This document shows positions 34,981 through 42,651 of a stretch of DNA of 64,000 nt, one piece after another. Origin of the DNA: Geomonas silvestris. Lineage in GTDB: Bacteria > Desulfobacterota > Desulfuromonadia > Geobacterales > Geobacteraceae. The stretch covers positions 1-64,000 of the forward strand of contig NZ_BLXX01000010.1 of assembly GCF_014193515.1 (NCBI RefSeq), written 5' to 3'. The notes beneath the pieces were generated by a model. That model worked only from the letters and a program-made list of their open reading frames with translations. It did no database searches and was not told the origin of the DNA. The translations under genes and the position numbers were made by a program. The number at the start of each line of letters is the position of its first letter. The first letter of the stretch is position 1.

Positions 34981-36957
34981 ATGAACATGTTTAACATGCA
35001 GAAAAGTGGACGGTCTTTAATCTGGAGTCTGGTGGCTTTTCTTGGAATACTCTTTGCCCTGACTGCTTCGCAGCCGGCCTCGGCTGCCATGAAATTCGCC
35101 CGGAAGGAATGCTCGGACTGCCATAAGAAGTTCGAGGACAAGTACGGGTCCAAAAAGTACCTGCACACCATGGTGAAGGACAAGAAGTGCGAGGAGTGCC
35201 ACCTGCGGCACGGTATCGTTCCCAAGCTCCTTCTGAAAAACGACGGCAACCAGCTCTGCCTCGCCTGCCACCCGGCCGACAAGATCGGGCTGGCCAAGGG
35301 GAAGGTGCACACCCCGCTCAAAAATGGCAAGTGCACCGGCTGCCACAACCCGCACGGCTCCGACCAGCGCTTCTTCCTCAAGTCCGCCGGGTCCGAGGCG
35401 TGCTACGCCTGCCACAAAAAAGATGCCTACGAGAAGAAGGTGGTCCACAAGGTGCTGCAGACCGAAGGGTGCCGCGCCTGCCACCTGGCCCACAGCTCCG
35501 CGTTCAGTAACCTTTTGAGCAAGGAGGAGCCGGCGCTCTGCCTTGGGTGCCACGACAGCAAGGGGGGCTCCTTCAAGAAGGCCCACGGCAACTACCCGGT
35601 GGAAACCAAGAAGTGCACCGGCTGCCACAACCCGCACTCCTCGACCCAGGCGAAGCTCCTGAAGGTGAGCGCCCACAGCCCGGTCGCCACCTCGGGGTGC
35701 GACGGCTGCCACCCGGCCCCCACCTCGGCGAAACCGTTCGAGGTGACCGCCAAGGGGAGCGAGCTCTGCGCGCAGTGCCACGAAGCCAAGGCGCTCAACG
35801 GCGGGGGCACGGTCGAGCACCAGCCGTTCAAGACCGGCAACTGCCTCTCCTGCCACAACCCCCACGCCTCGGAGCAGGAGAAGCTGCTGGTGAAATCCGG
35901 CAACTCGCTGTGCTTTGACTGCCACAAGGAAAAATCGGCCATGGTCACCGTGAAACACGGCGCCGTGACCCAGGGGAAAGGGTGCCTTTCCTGCCACAAA
36001 CCGCACGCCTCGGTGCAGAAGAAGCTTCTGGTCGCGGCGGGCTCCGAGCTCTGCTACAGCTGCCACGCGAAGACGAAAGACGGGCTCAAGAAGAAGGACG
36101 TCCACATGCCGTTCTCCGGCGGCGACTGCGAGAAGTGCCACAACCCGCACGGCTCGAGCTTCCAGGGGATGCTGAAGGACCGGATGGACACGGTCTGCTA
36201 CGCCTGCCACACCGATGCCGAGACCAAGTTCAAGAAGAACTACATCCACCGCCCGGTGCTGGAGCAGAACTGCGCCGCCTGCCACACCTCGCACAGCTCA
36301 GACGAGAAAAAGCTCCTGAAGGGCGCGGCACCCGGCCTGTGCACCCCGTGCCACGCCGAGATGATGAAGAAGCTGACCCAGGGGGTTAACCACCAGCCGT
36401 TTAGCGACGGCGACTGCCTCACCTGCCACGACCCGCATGCCGGCAACCTCCCGGGGCTCATCGTCAGCAAGCAGACCGAACTCTGCGCCAACTGCCACGA
36501 CGGCGCGTTCAAAGGGCACAAGGACGCCAAGTCGTCGCACCGCCCCTTCAGCAACGGGGACTGCACCAAGTGCCACAGCCCGCACAAGGCGAAACTCCCC
36601 AAACTGCTCCTGGCGCAGAGCCCGGACCTCTGCCTGAACTGCCACAAGGACATCAAGGCAAAACTGGCCCGGGAGAAGAACCATTCGCCGGCGCAGAAAG
36701 ACTGCACTACCTGCCACAAGCCGCACTTCGCAGGGGAGCGCGCGCTCCTGGTCGAGCCGGTTCAGTCGATCTGCTCGCAGTGCCACGAGACCGCCAAGGA
36801 GCCTTTTGCCAAGGCCCACCTCGGCATCAAGGCGGCCGACCTCGACTGCATGGCCTGCCACAACCCGCACGCGTCGAAGGATCCCAAGTTCTTCAAGGAT
36901 GTGACGCATCCGCCGTTTGCGGCCAGAACCTGCGATGACTGCCACATAAAACAATAG
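34981..36957 (+). CDS. 26-heme c-type cytochrome
   Basis: 658 residues with a signal peptide (cleavage near ASA, residue 34). I count 26 CXXCH motifs, one per 25 residues, in repeats of about 50 residues pairing a CxxCHNPHG-type heme with a LCxxCH heme (doubled CXXCH type). No lipobox, so periplasmic or secreted. A 26-heme cytochrome lies near omcS in G. sulfurreducens (as I recall, GSU2495), and this is probably its counterpart. The ATG at 34981 follows GAGGGG. The 16-heme gene begins 18 bases after it. With this heme density it could span the periplasm as a molecular wire. Confidence 0.93.
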   Translation: MNMFNMQKSGRSLIWSLVAFLGILFALTASQPASAAMKFARKECSDCHKKFEDKYGSKKYLHTMVKDKKCEECHLRHGIVPKLLLKNDGNQLCLACHPADKIGLAKGKVHTPLKNGKCTGCHNPHGSDQRFFLKSAGSEACYACHKKDAYEKKVVHKVLQTEGCRACHLAHSSAFSNLLSKEEPALCLGCHDSKGGSFKKAHGNYPVETKKCTGCHNPHSSTQAKLLKVSAHSPVATSGCDGCHPAPTSAKPFEVTAKGSELCAQCHEAKALNGGGTVEHQPFKTGNCLSCHNPHASEQEKLLVKSGNSLCFDCHKEKSAMVTVKHGAVTQGKGCLSCHKPHASVQKKLLVAAGSELCYSCHAKTKDGLKKKDVHMPFSGGDCEKCHNPHGSSFQGMLKDRMDTVCYACHTDAETKFKKNYIHRPVLEQNCAACHTSHSSDEKKLLKGAAPGLCTPCHAEMMKKLTQGVNHQPFSDGDCLTCHDPHAGNLPGLIVSKQTELCANCHDGAFKGHKDAKSSHRPFSNGDCTKCHSPHKAKLPKLLLAQSPDLCLNCHKDIKAKLAREKNHSPAQKDCTTCHKPHFAGERALLVEPVQSICSQCHETAKEPFAKAHLGIKAADLDCMACHNPHASKDPKFFKDVTHPPFAARTCDDCHIKQ

Positions 36958-36974
36958 CCATGAGGAGCTATACA

Positions 36975-38255
36975 ATGAAAATTCATCTTAAAACATTTAT
37001 ACTGCTCGGCGTCGTGGCTATGCTTTCCTTCAGCCTGAACTCCTTTGCGCAGGACAACACCGCCAAGTTCAAGCTGAAGCCGGGCGCCTACGGCAAACTC
37101 TGCCTGGAGTGCCACCCGGGTTTCCAGGACAAGCTCAAGAAGCAGCACGTCCATACGCCGGTCAAAAACGGCAACTGCACCGGGTGCCACAACCCGCACA
37201 CCTCGGCGTTCTCGAAGCTTTTGGAGAGCGACGCCTCGAAGATCTGCATCAGCTGCCACAAGACCCTGATCGTCGCCAACGCGCTCAGCGTGCACAAGCC
37301 GGTCGCCGACGGCTCCTGCATGAAGTGCCACGACCCGCACTCCTCGGCCAACAAGAACAACCTCTTGAAGACCGGCAACGAGCTCTGCCTCGAGTGCCAC
37401 AAGTCGCTGGCGGAGACCCTGGCCAAGGTGAAGGTGAAGCACAACCCGGTTGAGAAGGGGTGCCTGAACTGCCACGACCCCCACGCCTCGGTCAAGGACG
37501 ACTCCCTCTTGAAGGAGCGGGTCACCGCGCTGTGCGTGAGCTGCCACAAAACGGACCGCCCCTCCTTCATAAAGCAGCACATGAACTACCCCGTGGCCAC
37601 CTCGCGCTGCACCTCCTGCCACGACCCCCACGGCTCGGACCGCAAGGGGATCCTCTACAACAACGTGCACAAGCCGGTCTCCACCCGCATGTGTAACCAG
37701 TGCCACGAAGAGGCCACCTCCAGCTCGCCGCTCAAGGTGAAGAGGGACGGCGCGGAACTCTGCCGCGGCTGCCACAGCGACATGTTCAACGCCACCTTCG
37801 GCAAGAAGCGGATGCACTCGCCGCTGCTCAGCAAGAAGGGGTGCCTCACCTGCCACAACCCGCACGCCGGCAAGGAGAAAGGGCTTCTTAAGGAAGCGCC
37901 CCTGGTTTTGTGCGGTAGCTGCCACGCCGACACCATCAAGCGCCAGGCGAAGTCGGTCACTAAGCACGAGCCGGTGAAAAACGGCAACTGCGTCGCCTGC
38001 CACGACCCGCACGCCTCCGACAGCGCGCTGTTGGCGAAGCAGGCCTCGGTGGTCGACCTCTGCGCGACCTGCCACGACTGGATGAAGCACTCGACGCACC
38101 CGATCGGGGACAAGTTCGTCGATCCGAGGAACAAGAACGCCACGCTGAATTGTCTGAGTTGCCACCGCTCTCACGGCACGGAGTACAAGGGGATGATGCC
38201 CTTCCCGGCCATCAGCGATCTCTGCACGCAGTGTCACGAACAGTTCAGGAGGTAA
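36975..38255 (+). CDS. 16-heme c-type cytochrome
   Basis: 426 residues from ATG 36975, chosen over ATG 36960 because GAGGAG is seven bases before 36975 and the upstream ATG abuts the previous stop. The signal peptide ends near SFA. Sixteen CXXCH motifs in the doubled-CXXCH style (CTGCHNPHTS, CMKCHDPHSS, CLNCHDPHAS, CTSCHDPHGS and so on). Its spacing and repeat units resemble the 26-heme neighbour, so the two likely arose from one repeat family and may contact each other. The NHL propeller gene begins seven bases after the stop. Confidence 0.93.
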   Translation: MKIHLKTFILLGVVAMLSFSLNSFAQDNTAKFKLKPGAYGKLCLECHPGFQDKLKKQHVHTPVKNGNCTGCHNPHTSAFSKLLESDASKICISCHKTLIVANALSVHKPVADGSCMKCHDPHSSANKNNLLKTGNELCLECHKSLAETLAKVKVKHNPVEKGCLNCHDPHASVKDDSLLKERVTALCVSCHKTDRPSFIKQHMNYPVATSRCTSCHDPHGSDRKGILYNNVHKPVSTRMCNQCHEEATSSSPLKVKRDGAELCRGCHSDMFNATFGKKRMHSPLLSKKGCLTCHNPHAGKEKGLLKEAPLVLCGSCHADTIKRQAKSVTKHEPVKNGNCVACHDPHASDSALLAKQASVVDLCATCHDWMKHSTHPIGDKFVDPRNKNATLNCLSCHRSHGTEYKGMMPFPAISDLCTQCHEQFRR

Positions 38256-38262
38256 TTCTTTT

Positions 38263-39168
38263 ATGCGCTCAATCGTTTTGTGGAGCCTTTTTGTTCTGAC
38301 GACGATGTACCCGCTCGGCTGCTACGGCGCCGACGCGCTGAAGCTGCGCTACCTGGGGGTCATCCTGGGTGACATCAAGGAAGTCGGTCTGAAAAAGCCC
38401 GAAGGGGTGGCCTGCGACGACCAGGGGCAGATCGTGATCGCCGATACCGAGAACGGGCGCCTGGTGCGCTACACCCTCCAGGACAACGCCCTTAAGGGTG
38501 GGGGCGAGATCAAGGTGCCGGAGGTGGTCTTCCCGGTACGGGTGCAGCTGAGCTCCAAGGGGAGCATCTTCGTCCTGGACGGCCAGCAGCGCAAGCTGGC
38601 GCAGCTCACCCCGGAGGGGACCTTCGTGAAGTACGTAACCCCCGTCGGGGTCAACCCGCCCAACGTGGTCCCGAAAAGCTTCAAGCTGGACAGCCGGGAC
38701 AACATCTACCTGCTGGACATCGCGGGGGAGCGGGTGCTCGAGATCGACCCGACCGGGAAACTCCTGGCCCAGTTCCCCTTCCCGAAAAACTACGGCGCCA
38801 TGTCCGACCTGGCGGTCACCGCGGGGGGGGACGTCCTTTTGCTCGACTCCGCCAAGTCGACCCTCTACATCGCCAAGAAGGACGCCCCGCAGTTCGCCCC
38901 CTTCACCAAGGGGCTGCAGGAGTACCTGAACTTCGCCACCAACATGCTGACCTCCAGCCGCAGCGCGGACATCTACCTGATCGACCAGGACGGCGGAGCG
39001 ATCGTGATCCTCGGTCCGGACGGGCTTTTCAAGGGGCGCCAGCTCTCGCTTGGCTGGAGAAACGGCCAGCTCTACTACCCGCAGCAGATGTGCATCAATA
39101 AAAACGGCGACGTGGTCATCGCCGACAGAGGTAACAGCAGGGTTCAGCTGTTTGAGAACCTGAAATAA
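38263..39168 (+). CDS. Exported NHL-repeat beta-propeller protein
   Basis: 301 residues. The signal region MRSIVLWSLFVLTTMYPLGCYG contains a cysteine preceded by PLG, so either signal peptidase I or a weak lipoprotein site may be used. NHL blades are clear: LKKPEGVACDDQGQIVIAD, FKLDSRDNIYLLD and YYPQQMCINKNGDVVIAD. The ATG has AGGAGG ten bases upstream. It follows the two large cytochromes in one operon, like the propeller at 22620 ahead of the OmcS-like gene. A partner or cap for the cytochromes is a reasonable guess. Confidence 0.88.
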   Translation: MRSIVLWSLFVLTTMYPLGCYGADALKLRYLGVILGDIKEVGLKKPEGVACDDQGQIVIADTENGRLVRYTLQDNALKGGGEIKVPEVVFPVRVQLSSKGSIFVLDGQQRKLAQLTPEGTFVKYVTPVGVNPPNVVPKSFKLDSRDNIYLLDIAGERVLEIDPTGKLLAQFPFPKNYGAMSDLAVTAGGDVLLLDSAKSTLYIAKKDAPQFAPFTKGLQEYLNFATNMLTSSRSADIYLIDQDGGAIVILGPDGLFKGRQLSLGWRNGQLYYPQQMCINKNGDVVIADRGNSRVQLFENLK

Positions 39169-39181
39169 GGGTGCCCGCGCC

Positions 39182-39216
39182 GGGCCTTGCCGCGGGGCTT
39201 TACCCCGGTAAGGCCC
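39182..39216. other. Long GC-rich hairpin between NHL and Sel1 genes
   Basis: GGGCCTT at 39182 pairs with AAGGCCC at 39210-39216 around an inner CCGG/GGGG stem. There is no T-tract, so mRNA stabilisation or processing is more likely than termination. Confidence 0.5.
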
Positions 39217-39283
39217 GGAGCGCAGGTTGCCGCCCCCGGCACGGGTAACGCCCGGGGCCTAGCTGCCGGTTGAGGATCGGACT

Positions 39284-40102
39284 ATGAAACGTGTACAAGG
39301 GGTGCTCGTCGCCTGCGCCATACTGGGAAGCCTCGCCACGGTGGCGCACGCCGACTACGAAGCCGCCGAAAAGGCCTACGCCGCCGGCCAATACTCAAGC
39401 GCCCTCAGTCTGTACCTCGCGGACGGCACCCCGCAGTCCCTCAATGCCGCGGCCCTCATGTACTACAAGGGGGACGGGGTCGGCAAGGACCTGCGCCAGG
39501 CGCTGGTTCTGTTCACCCGCTCCGCCGCGGCGGGGGATGCCGAGGCACAGGCGAGCCTCGGGCAGATGTACGAGTTCGGCGAGGGGACCGCGCCGGATCC
39601 CCGGGAGGCTATCACGTGGTACCGCAAGGCCGCCGACCAGGGGCACGACGAGGTGCGCCAGGACCTGGAGCGGCTCTTCGAGCAGACCGAGGGGCTTAAG
39701 ACCCACTGGTACCGGGGCGACGCCCTGCGCGGGCACGTGCTCGCCATGTACAACCTGGGGCTCGCCTACTACCACGGCGAGGACGCGGTGCTCGACAAGG
39801 CCGAGGCCGCACGCTGGTTCTCCAAGGCCGCCGAGCAGGGGAACCTCCCGGCGCAGCTGCAGCTGGGGGCGATGCTCTCCGCGGGGGACGGCATAAAGGC
39901 CGACGAGGTCGCAGGGGCCCGCTGGCTCCACAAGGCGGCCTCGAGCGGTCTGGCACAGGCCCAGTACCTTTTGGGCGACTGCTATCAGAAGGGAAAAGGT
40001 GTGCAGCGCGATTACCGCGAGGCCGAGATCTGGCTGCGCAAGGCCGCGGCCCAGGGAAACCAGGACGCCGTCAGGGCCCTGGCCGGACTCGGGAAACACT
40101 GA
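39284..40102 (+). CDS. Exported Sel1-repeat protein
   Basis: 272 residues with a signal peptide ending AHA (residue 23), then a short TPR-like start (YEAAEKAYAAGQYSSAL) and about five Sel1 repeats (AQASLGQMYEFGEGT, AMYNLGLAYYHGED, AQLQLGAMLSAGDG, AQYLLGDCYQKGKGV). The ATG has GAGGAT upstream. It lies 115 bases after the NHL gene. Together with 3250-4332 and 41266-41667 it is one of three secreted Sel1 proteins placed beside cytochromes in this window. Confidence 0.88.
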   Translation: MKRVQGVLVACAILGSLATVAHADYEAAEKAYAAGQYSSALSLYLADGTPQSLNAAALMYYKGDGVGKDLRQALVLFTRSAAAGDAEAQASLGQMYEFGEGTAPDPREAITWYRKAADQGHDEVRQDLERLFEQTEGLKTHWYRGDALRGHVLAMYNLGLAYYHGEDAVLDKAEAARWFSKAAEQGNLPAQLQLGAMLSAGDGIKADEVAGARWLHKAASSGLAQAQYLLGDCYQKGKGVQRDYREAEIWLRKAAAQGNQDAVRALAGLGKH

Positions 40103-40150
40103 GCCCGGCCCGGCACTGCCGCACCGGTAAATCAACTGGAGGTTGTTATC

Positions 40151-40465
40151 TTGAGACTGTTAAAGCTAGTTTGCGCCATGGTACTTTGTCTGGGGATCGT
40201 CGCCTGCTCGAAGCCCGAGTCGAAACTGATCGGCAAGTGGGTCGGCAAGACCGGTAATTTCGAATTCACCGCGGACAAGAACGGGATGATGACCCTGCCG
40301 CAGGTCCCCGCCGCAAAGCTGAGCTTCCCCTACAAGTGGAGCATGCAGGGAGATGACGTGGTCGCCATGGTGTTCGCACAGCCGATCAACAAGACGATCT
40401 TCGGGAAATTGGAAAGCAAGACGTCCCTCATCATCGAGGACGACAAGTTCACCAAGCAGCCCTAG
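40151..40465 (+). CDS. Small lipoprotein, unknown function
   Basis: 104 residues starting TTG at 40151, chosen because GGAGG lies eight bases upstream. The lipobox is IVAC (Cys 19). The mature part, KLIGKWVGKTGNFEFTADKNGMMTL and onward, has alternating strands with a W-x-G opening, as in small lipocalin-like barrels, but I do not recognise a family. It sits between the Sel1 and FKBP genes, 24 bases from the latter. Confidence 0.8.
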   Translation: MRLLKLVCAMVLCLGIVACSKPESKLIGKWVGKTGNFEFTADKNGMMTLPQVPAAKLSFPYKWSMQGDDVVAMVFAQPINKTIFGKLESKTSLIIEDDKFTKQP

Positions 40466-40489
40466 GCGGCACTCGAAAAGGGACTTCGC

Positions 40490-41209
40490 ATGAGATGTTT
40501 GCATACCCTGGGCGCTGCGGCCTGGCTACTTTTCCTGGGTGGCACCGCCAGCTTCTCCCAAGAGGGGGGGGCGCCGCCCCAATTAAAAGCCGAGGCCGCG
40601 CAGGGACTGGTCGATCTGAACCTCGCCAGCAAGGCACAGCTTATGACCCTGCCGGGGTTCGACGAGGCGCTGGCCCAGAAGGTGATCGACGGCCGCCCCT
40701 ACGCCTCCAAGTCGCAGATCATCAAGAAGGAGGTCGTCCCAAGCGACATCTTCTACAAGGTGATGGACCGGACCACCATCGACATGAAGGCCCTGGCGGC
40801 TTCGCTCAAGGCGAAGGAGCAGTCCTCGTTTCAGGAGGAGACCGCGAAGATCCCCGCCTCCGTCAAGAAGATCAAGACCCGCTCCGGGCTCATCTACCAG
40901 GACCTGGTGGTGGGGACCGGGCGCGGCGTGCTGTCGGACCACAAGGTGCGGGTCGATTACACCGGGTGGCTCAAGGACGGCACCAAGTTCGACAGCTCCC
41001 TGGACCGGGGGAAACCGATCGTCTTTACGGTGGGGAGGGGTGAAGTGATCCGCGGCTGGGAGGAGGGAATCCTGACCATGAAGGTCGGCGGCAAACGCCG
41101 GCTGACCATCCCCCCCGCCCTGGGTTACGGCAAGAAGGGGGCCGGGAGCAAGATCCCGCCGGATTCCACGCTTATATTCGACATTGAGTTACTCGACGCT
41201 CAACCGTGA
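40490..41209 (+). CDS. FKBP-type prolyl isomerase fused to a helix-hairpin-helix domain
   Basis: 239 residues. A signal peptide is followed by a ComEA-like helix-hairpin-helix (about 40-80: VDLNLASKAQLMTLPGFDEALAQKV), then a helical linker and a full FKBP domain (about 130-239). Active-site residues are in place: DYTG, KFDSS, VIRGWEEG and the IPPALGYG loop. The FKBP part should catalyse prolyl isomerisation in the periplasm; the helix-hairpin-helix usually binds DNA or acts as a protein module, and its use here is unclear. The ATG has AAGGGA upstream. Context suggests a folding role for exported cytochromes. Confidence 0.9.
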   Translation: MRCLHTLGAAAWLLFLGGTASFSQEGGAPPQLKAEAAQGLVDLNLASKAQLMTLPGFDEALAQKVIDGRPYASKSQIIKKEVVPSDIFYKVMDRTTIDMKALAASLKAKEQSSFQEETAKIPASVKKIKTRSGLIYQDLVVGTGRGVLSDHKVRVDYTGWLKDGTKFDSSLDRGKPIVFTVGRGEVIRGWEEGILTMKVGGKRRLTIPPALGYGKKGAGSKIPPDSTLIFDIELLDAQP

Positions 41210-41265
41210 GTGCTGGCACTCACTACCGGCAGTACGAAAGACCAGTGCATGCAAGGAGATTAACG

Positions 41266-41667
41266 ATGAAAAGGGTCGCAGTCGCTTTTATGCTGTTTTC
41301 CGTCTGTTCGGCTCTTCCGGCTTATGGGGACTTTGCCAGGGCCAGGGAAGCCTATTTGATGAAAGACTACCCGAAGGCACTCAAGATGTTCATGAATGAG
41401 GACGACCAGGCTTCGCTCTACATGATCGGCTACATGTACGACCATGGCGAGGGGGTCGCCCAGGACGGCAAGCAGGCGACGGAGTGGTACGCCAAGGCGG
41501 CCGACAAAGGCTCGGTCAAGGCGATGTACCGCCTGGGGGTAATGTACTCCAACGGCTACGGCATCGATAAGGACCTCACCGAGGCGAAGAAGTGGTACAA
41601 GAAAGCCGCCTTCAAGGGGTTCCTCCCCGCCAAGGAGGCCCTCAAGCGCCTGGAAGAAGGGAAGTAG
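41266..41667 (+). CDS. Small exported Sel1-repeat protein
   Basis: 133 residues from ATG 41266 (AAGGAG seven bases upstream); in-frame sequence upstream to 41206 does not look coding. The signal peptide ends near AYG. A TPR-like unit (FARAREAYLMKDYPKALKMF) precedes two to three Sel1 repeats (MYDHGEGVAQDGKQATEWYAKAADKGS and MYRLGVMYSNGYGI). It reads like a shortened form of the 39284-40102 protein. A weak terminator-like hairpin follows at 41703-41719. Confidence 0.86.
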   Translation: MKRVAVAFMLFSVCSALPAYGDFARAREAYLMKDYPKALKMFMNEDDQASLYMIGYMYDHGEGVAQDGKQATEWYAKAADKGSVKAMYRLGVMYSNGYGIDKDLTEAKKWYKKAAFKGFLPAKEALKRLEEGK

Positions 41668-41702
41668 CCGCCAACCCGCCCGGATCCCAACGCACCACCC
41701 AA

Positions 41703-41725
41703 GGCCCGCGCTGCGGGTCTTGTCG
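41703..41725 (+). terminator. Weak terminator-like hairpin
   Basis: GGCCCGC, loop GCT, GCGGGTC, followed by TTGTCGTTT. The stem is good but the T-run is interrupted, so partial termination at most. Confidence 0.4.
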
Positions 41726-41848
41726 TTTCGCGGACGGCCGCCGCCCGGGGAAACCTCTTGTCTCTCACGAATCATTGGTGCTATCGTACCTGGAAATGCA
41801 CGTGGTACCTGACTTTGTAGCATTATCTCTTACAGCGAGGAGTCTTTG

Positions 41849-42583
41849 ATGAATCGATACCTTAGTTTGGCCGCAGCCTTCGTCCTCTCTCTGCCTGTAG
41901 CGGGCTTCTGCTCGGAAGGAGCCCCCCAAAGCTCCCCCGGAGTCGCCGGCATGGCGGTCAACTCCGGTGTCACCGGCACGGTCGTCGAGACCACCACGGC
42001 CGGCGACTATACCTACGTGAGCGTTGAGAAGGACGGCAAGAAGGCCTGGGTTGCCTGCAGCATCAGCAAGATAACCGTCGGCCAGCAGATCGCCTTCGTC
42101 GGGTGCACCCCGATGATGAACTTCGAGAGCAAGGCGCTCAAGCGCACCTTCGACATGATCATGTTCTGCGGGGCCCCGCTCTCCTCGACGGAAAGCGAGT
42201 TCCTCAACAAGAAGTCGACCGGCAGCAGCGGCCTGGTCCCCGAGGCCAAGGAAAAGATCGTGGTCGAGGCGGCCAAGGGTGCCAACGCCTTCACCATCGC
42301 CGAACTCTACGCCAAAAGCGGCGAGCTCGACAAAAAACAGGTCGTCGTGACGGGGAAGGTGATGAAGGTCTCTGCGAAGATCATGGGGAAGAACTGGCTG
42401 CACCTGCAGGACGGCTCCGGGACCGCCTTCGAGAAGAACAACGACCTGGTGGTGACCACCAACCTGCTTCCCAAGGTGGGTGACGTGGTAACCCTCACCG
42501 GAACCCTCGCCAAGAACAAGAACTTCGGTTCCGGGTACAAGTACGACGTGATCCTGGAACTGGCGACCCCGCAGTCCAAATAA
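41849..42583 (+). CDS. Exported NrfJ-like OB-fold protein
   Basis: 244 residues; ATG 41849 has GAGGAG six bases upstream (TTG at 41846 is less well placed). After a signal peptide (to about residue 22) there is a strand-rich unit (GTVVETTTAGDYTYVSVEKDG, then VGQQIAFVG). A second OB-like unit follows (VVVTGKVMKVSAKIMGKNWLHLQDGSG and DVVTLTGTLAKNKNFG). Proteins of this type accompany cytochrome loci in Geobacter and are often named NrfJ-related; the activity is unknown. It ends the nanowire locus and is followed by a terminator. Confidence 0.85.
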   Translation: MNRYLSLAAAFVLSLPVAGFCSEGAPQSSPGVAGMAVNSGVTGTVVETTTAGDYTYVSVEKDGKKAWVACSISKITVGQQIAFVGCTPMMNFESKALKRTFDMIMFCGAPLSSTESEFLNKKSTGSSGLVPEAKEKIVVEAAKGANAFTIAELYAKSGELDKKQVVVTGKVMKVSAKIMGKNWLHLQDGSGTAFEKNNDLVVTTNLLPKVGDVVTLTGTLAKNKNFGSGYKYDVILELATPQSK

Positions 42584-42605
42584 CCACCTAAACGACAATT
42601 GTTAA

Positions 42606-42642
42606 GATTCCGCGCCATTTTTCAGGGCGCGGATCTTTTTTT
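42606..42642 (+). terminator. Rho-independent terminator ending the nanowire locus
   Basis: Stem GATTCCGCGCC / GGGCGCGGATC (one bulge) around ATTTTTCA, then eight T. The ribosome site of the next gene starts immediately after. Confidence 0.9.
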
Positions 42643-42651
42643 GGGGAGCAG

